NCBI GenBank assembly: GCA_027858275.1
Contig: JAQIDA010000353.1
Coordinates: 1-8,162, forward strand
DNA: 8,162 bases
Direction of reading: 5' to 3'
From: Candidatus Kapaibacterium sp.
GTDB lineage: Bacteria > Bacteroidota > Ignavibacteria > Kapaibacteriales > UBA2268
Positions 7,141-8,162 of the stretch are shown here, in pieces. The first letter of the stretch is position 1; each line of letters starts with the position of its first letter. The notes under the pieces are model-generated. The model was not told the DNA's origin, searched no databases, and saw only the letters and a program-made list of their open reading frames with translations. A program made the translations under genes and the position numbers.

Positions 7141-7383
7141 ATGGACACAAATGATATAGAAATCAGAATCAACAAAGTACTAGAAAAAGTACGTCCTCAT
7201 CTTATGAAAGACGGCGGCAATGTTGAGTTTGTGAGGTTCGAAGAACTAACCGGTGTCTGTGAACTGCGACTATTGGGAGCATGCTCAACTTGTCCGCTGG
7301 CAATCATGACACTTCGCGCCGGTATCGAGCGTTTCCTTTTAAAAGCCATAAAAGAAATAAAAAGAGTTGAAAACGTGAAATAA
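7141..7383 (+). CDS. NifU C-terminal domain-like Fe-S scaffold protein
   Basis: The 80-residue protein corresponds to the stand-alone NifU C-terminal (Nfu) domain, its usual size. It has the family pattern: an N-terminal helix leading to RPHLMKDGGNVEFV (residues 18-31), then LLGACSTCPLAIMTLRAGIE (44-63) holding the CxxC pair C48/C51. In the family these cysteines bind a cluster shared between two subunits and passed to client proteins in the cytosol. An additional cysteine is C40. The start is bounded by an in-frame stop at 7135-7137; no clear Shine-Dalgarno is seen. It follows mrp on the same strand after a stem-loop, and the two may share a transcript. This protein keeps the CxxC that the neighbouring Mrp lacks. 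Confidence 0.95.
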   Translation: MDTNDIEIRINKVLEKVRPHLMKDGGNVEFVRFEELTGVCELRLLGACSTCPLAIMTLRAGIERFLLKAIKEIKRVENVK

Positions 7384-7390
7384 TGCTTGG

Positions 7391-7415
7391 AACTTAAATG
7401 AGAAACCATTAAGTT
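7391..7415 (+). terminator. Weak stem-loop after the NifU-like gene
   Basis: AACTTAAATG pairs with CATTAAGTT (one bulged A, 6-base loop), starting 7 bases after the stop, and is followed by TGTATT. The stem is A+T-rich and the T-tract poor, so termination is uncertain and readthrough into the tRNA genes is possible. Confidence 0.3.
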
Positions 7416-7419
7416 TGTA

Positions 7420-7439
7420 TTCCTCGATTGATTGAGGAA
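7420..7439 (+). other. Short hairpin directly before tRNA-Val
   Basis: TTCCTC and GAGGAA form a 6-bp stem with an 8-base loop, ending one base before the mature tRNA 5' end. It may help present the precursor for 5' processing, or be incidental. Confidence 0.3.
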
Positions 7440-7440
7440 C

Positions 7441-7515
7441 GGGCGAATAGCTCAGCTGGTATAGAGCATCTGCCTTACAAGCAGAGGGTCGGGGGTTCAA
7501 ATCCCTCTTCGCCCA
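7441..7515 (+). tRNA. tRNA-Val (anticodon UAC)
   Basis: A complete cloverleaf is visible. The acceptor stem GGGCGAA (7441-7447) pairs with TTCGCCC (7508-7514). The D-arm is 7450-7467. The anticodon stem TCTGC/GCAGA encloses loop CTTACAA with anticodon TAC at 7476-7478. The T-arm is GGGGG-TTCAAAT-CCCTC (7491-7507), with discriminator A at 7515. CCA is not encoded. The GC-leading TTCAAAT loop is regular, and the T-stem has one G-U pair. Confidence 0.97.
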
Positions 7516-7536
7516 CTCTTTGAAAAAAGAAAACCA

Positions 7537-7568
7537 ATTACCTCGCTATAGCGGGGTAATTTAATTTT
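7537..7568 (+). terminator. Rho-independent terminator after tRNA-Val
   Basis: ATTACCTCGC (7537-7546) pairs with GCGGGGTAAT (7551-7560) through a TATA loop, with one G-U pair. It is followed by TTAATTTT. It begins 21 bases after tRNA-Val and ends just before tRNA-Leu, so the two tRNAs are probably separate or only partly co-transcribed. Confidence 0.7.
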
Positions 7569-7570
7569 GA

Positions 7571-7656
7571 GCAGAAGTGGCGGAACTGGTAGACGCGCCG
7601 GACTCAAAATCCGGTGGGCTTTACGGCTCGTGTGGGTTCGACTCCCACCTTCTGTA
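7571..7656 (+). tRNA. tRNA-Leu (anticodon CAA)
   Basis: This is a class II tRNA with a long variable arm. The acceptor is GCAGAAG (7571-7577) with CTTCTGT (7649-7655). The D-loop contains AACTGGTAGA. The anticodon stem CCGGA/TCCGG encloses loop CTCAAAA with anticodon CAA at 7605-7607, reading UUG. The variable arm is about 7615-7631. The T-arm is GTGGG-TTCGACT-CCCAC (7632-7648), with discriminator A at 7656. CCA is not encoded. The first acceptor pair is G-U rather than the usual G-C. Confidence 0.96.
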
Positions 7657-7680
7657 CAAAAGAAGAGGAAAAGAAATAAA

Positions 7681-7712
7681 CCCTTGCGACTTTCGAGTCG
7701 TAAGGGTTTTTT
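7681..7712 (+). terminator. Strong rho-independent terminator after tRNA-Leu
   Basis: CCCTTGCGACT (7681-7691) pairs with AGTCGTAAGGG (7696-7706) around a TTCG tetraloop. This is an 11-bp stem with one G-U pair, followed by six T (7707-7712). It lies 25 bases past the tRNA. Confidence 0.92.
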
Positions 7713-7753
7713 CGATTGTAATATTAACCATCCTTCTGTTCAGCATTAAAATA

Positions 7754-7888
7754 CATGATCGTTGCTATGACTTCGGCGCGAGGATTTTGGATTCGAGCCC
7801 GGGAAGATGGTTCTCAAGGGATCCGCTGGCGACTTCTTATCCGAGTATGAGTCCTTACAATACTTTTGCGGATAATCCGATTCTGTTT
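7754..7888 (+). pseudogene. Fragment of an RHS-repeat-associated core domain
   Basis: The translated frame contains YDFGARILDSSPGRW, then FSRDPLA, YPSMSPYN and DNPI in the order and spacing of the RHS-associated core (consensus like YDYGARfYDp.iGRWl..DPLA..yPs.SPYNy..NNPI). In RHS/YD-repeat proteins this core closes the cage that encloses a C-terminal toxin. Here only about 45 residues are recognisable. No YD repeats precede them: the tRNA-Leu terminator lies 41 bases upstream. No in-frame ATG with a ribosome site exists before the motif. After DNPI the usual FIDPDG is lost. The open frame continues to 8011 but overlaps the next gene. I read it as a remnant; a short gene with an unusual start is less likely. 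Confidence 0.65.
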
Positions 7889-7910
7889 TATATATTGGAC
7901 TTGTTTACAG

Positions 7911-7917
7911 AAAGGAG
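7911..7917 (+). promoter_or_regulatory. Shine-Dalgarno sequence deciding a TTG start
   Basis: AAAGGAG lies 5 bases before the TTG at 7923. An in-frame TAG (7920-7922) immediately precedes that codon. No ATG occurs in the frame up to the window edge, so this site fixes the start. Confidence 0.7.
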
Positions 7918-7922
7918 TATAG

Positions 7923-8162
7923 TTGAAATTATTTTGCCCGAAATGTCATCAAGAAGTGCCGTCTTCGAACATCAATGTTTCAAGAGATACCGGATTCTGT
8001 CCTTATTGTGAAACTGATTTTCCAATTATTGAAAAAAGAGAGACTATTCGTATCAGTATTGGCGATACAAATCCAATTGACATAAAAAGTACGAATTTAA
8101 TTCCCGATAACATTCATATTACAATTAAAAAGGTAGATTCTTTTTTATTTCCTGTTTATAAC
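7923..8162 (+). CDS. Zinc-ribbon protein, N-terminal 80 residues (runs off window)
   Basis: The frame starts at TTG and stays open for 80 codons to the right edge. The N-terminus reads (M)KLFCPKCHQEVP. A second knuckle, GFCPYCETDF, gives two CxxC pairs at C5/C8 and C26/C29, spaced like a rubredoxin-type zinc ribbon. Residues 35-80 are rich in Ile and Thr with alternating polar and hydrophobic positions, suggesting beta strands. I recall short Bacteroidota proteins that begin with a similar ribbon, but I cannot name the family or function. The ribosome site lies inside the tail of the RHS remnant's frame. The strong terminator at 7681-7712 means it needs its own promoter, which I could not identify. 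Confidence 0.75.
   Translation, partial: MKLFCPKCHQEVPSSNINVSRDTGFCPYCETDFPIIEKRETIRISIGDTNPIDIKSTNLIPDNIHITIKKVDSFLFPVYN

Noticed and set aside
7567..7749. 60-codon open frame over tRNA-Leu
   Set aside because: It is almost entirely tRNA sequence and its terminator, a common artefact of GC-rich tRNA genes.
7577..8011. Open frame beginning inside tRNA-Leu and running through the RHS motif
   Set aside because: Its ATG lies within the tRNA acceptor/D-arm region, and the frame reads through a strong terminator. Only the 7754-7888 part has protein similarity.

Overview
The window looks like a chromosomal segment from a member of the FCB group (Bacteroidota, Ignavibacteriota or a close relative). 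The main clue is the C-terminal type IX secretion sorting domain on a large secreted protein. Supporting clues are an Mrp ATPase of the cysteine-free kind I associate with Bacteroidota, and tRNA genes without an encoded CCA. Some genes carry clear Shine-Dalgarno sequences, which is less usual in classical Bacteroidota, so I do not place it more finely.

Layout, left to right. Positions 1-2318 (minus) are one uninterrupted reading frame of at least 772 codons that runs off the left edge. It encodes a Lys/Pro/Thr/Ser/Ala-rich, probably disordered protein with two copies of a conserved 34-residue motif, and ends in this window in a highly charged helical stretch. A 16-bp palindrome lies just upstream of it. 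A minus-strand terminator (2427-2461) separates it from a 990-residue secreted Asp-box beta-propeller protein (2495-5467, minus) with two fibronectin III-like domains, a MAM-like domain and a T9SS signal.

The divergent intergenic region (5468-5763) holds a perfect 11-bp inverted repeat. To its right on the plus strand come a 45-codon small reading frame behind a strong Shine-Dalgarno sequence, an Mrp/ApbC-type P-loop ATPase, and an 80-residue NifU C-terminal-like scaffold protein. The last two are both iron-sulfur cluster assembly factors. tRNA-Val(UAC) and tRNA-Leu(CAA) follow, each with its own terminator.

Beyond the tRNAs lies an isolated fragment of an RHS-repeat-associated core domain. 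It is followed by a two-CxxC zinc-ribbon gene starting at TTG, which leaves the window at the right edge.

Functionally there are three blocks: surface/secreted or structural proteins on the minus strand, an Fe-S assembly block on the plus strand, and a tRNA/accessory edge on the right. I see no CRISPR array, insertion sequence, rRNA or phage module. The most unusual items are the low-complexity protein with its embedded repeated motif, the small reading frame ahead of mrp, and the orphan RHS core fragment beside tRNA-Leu.
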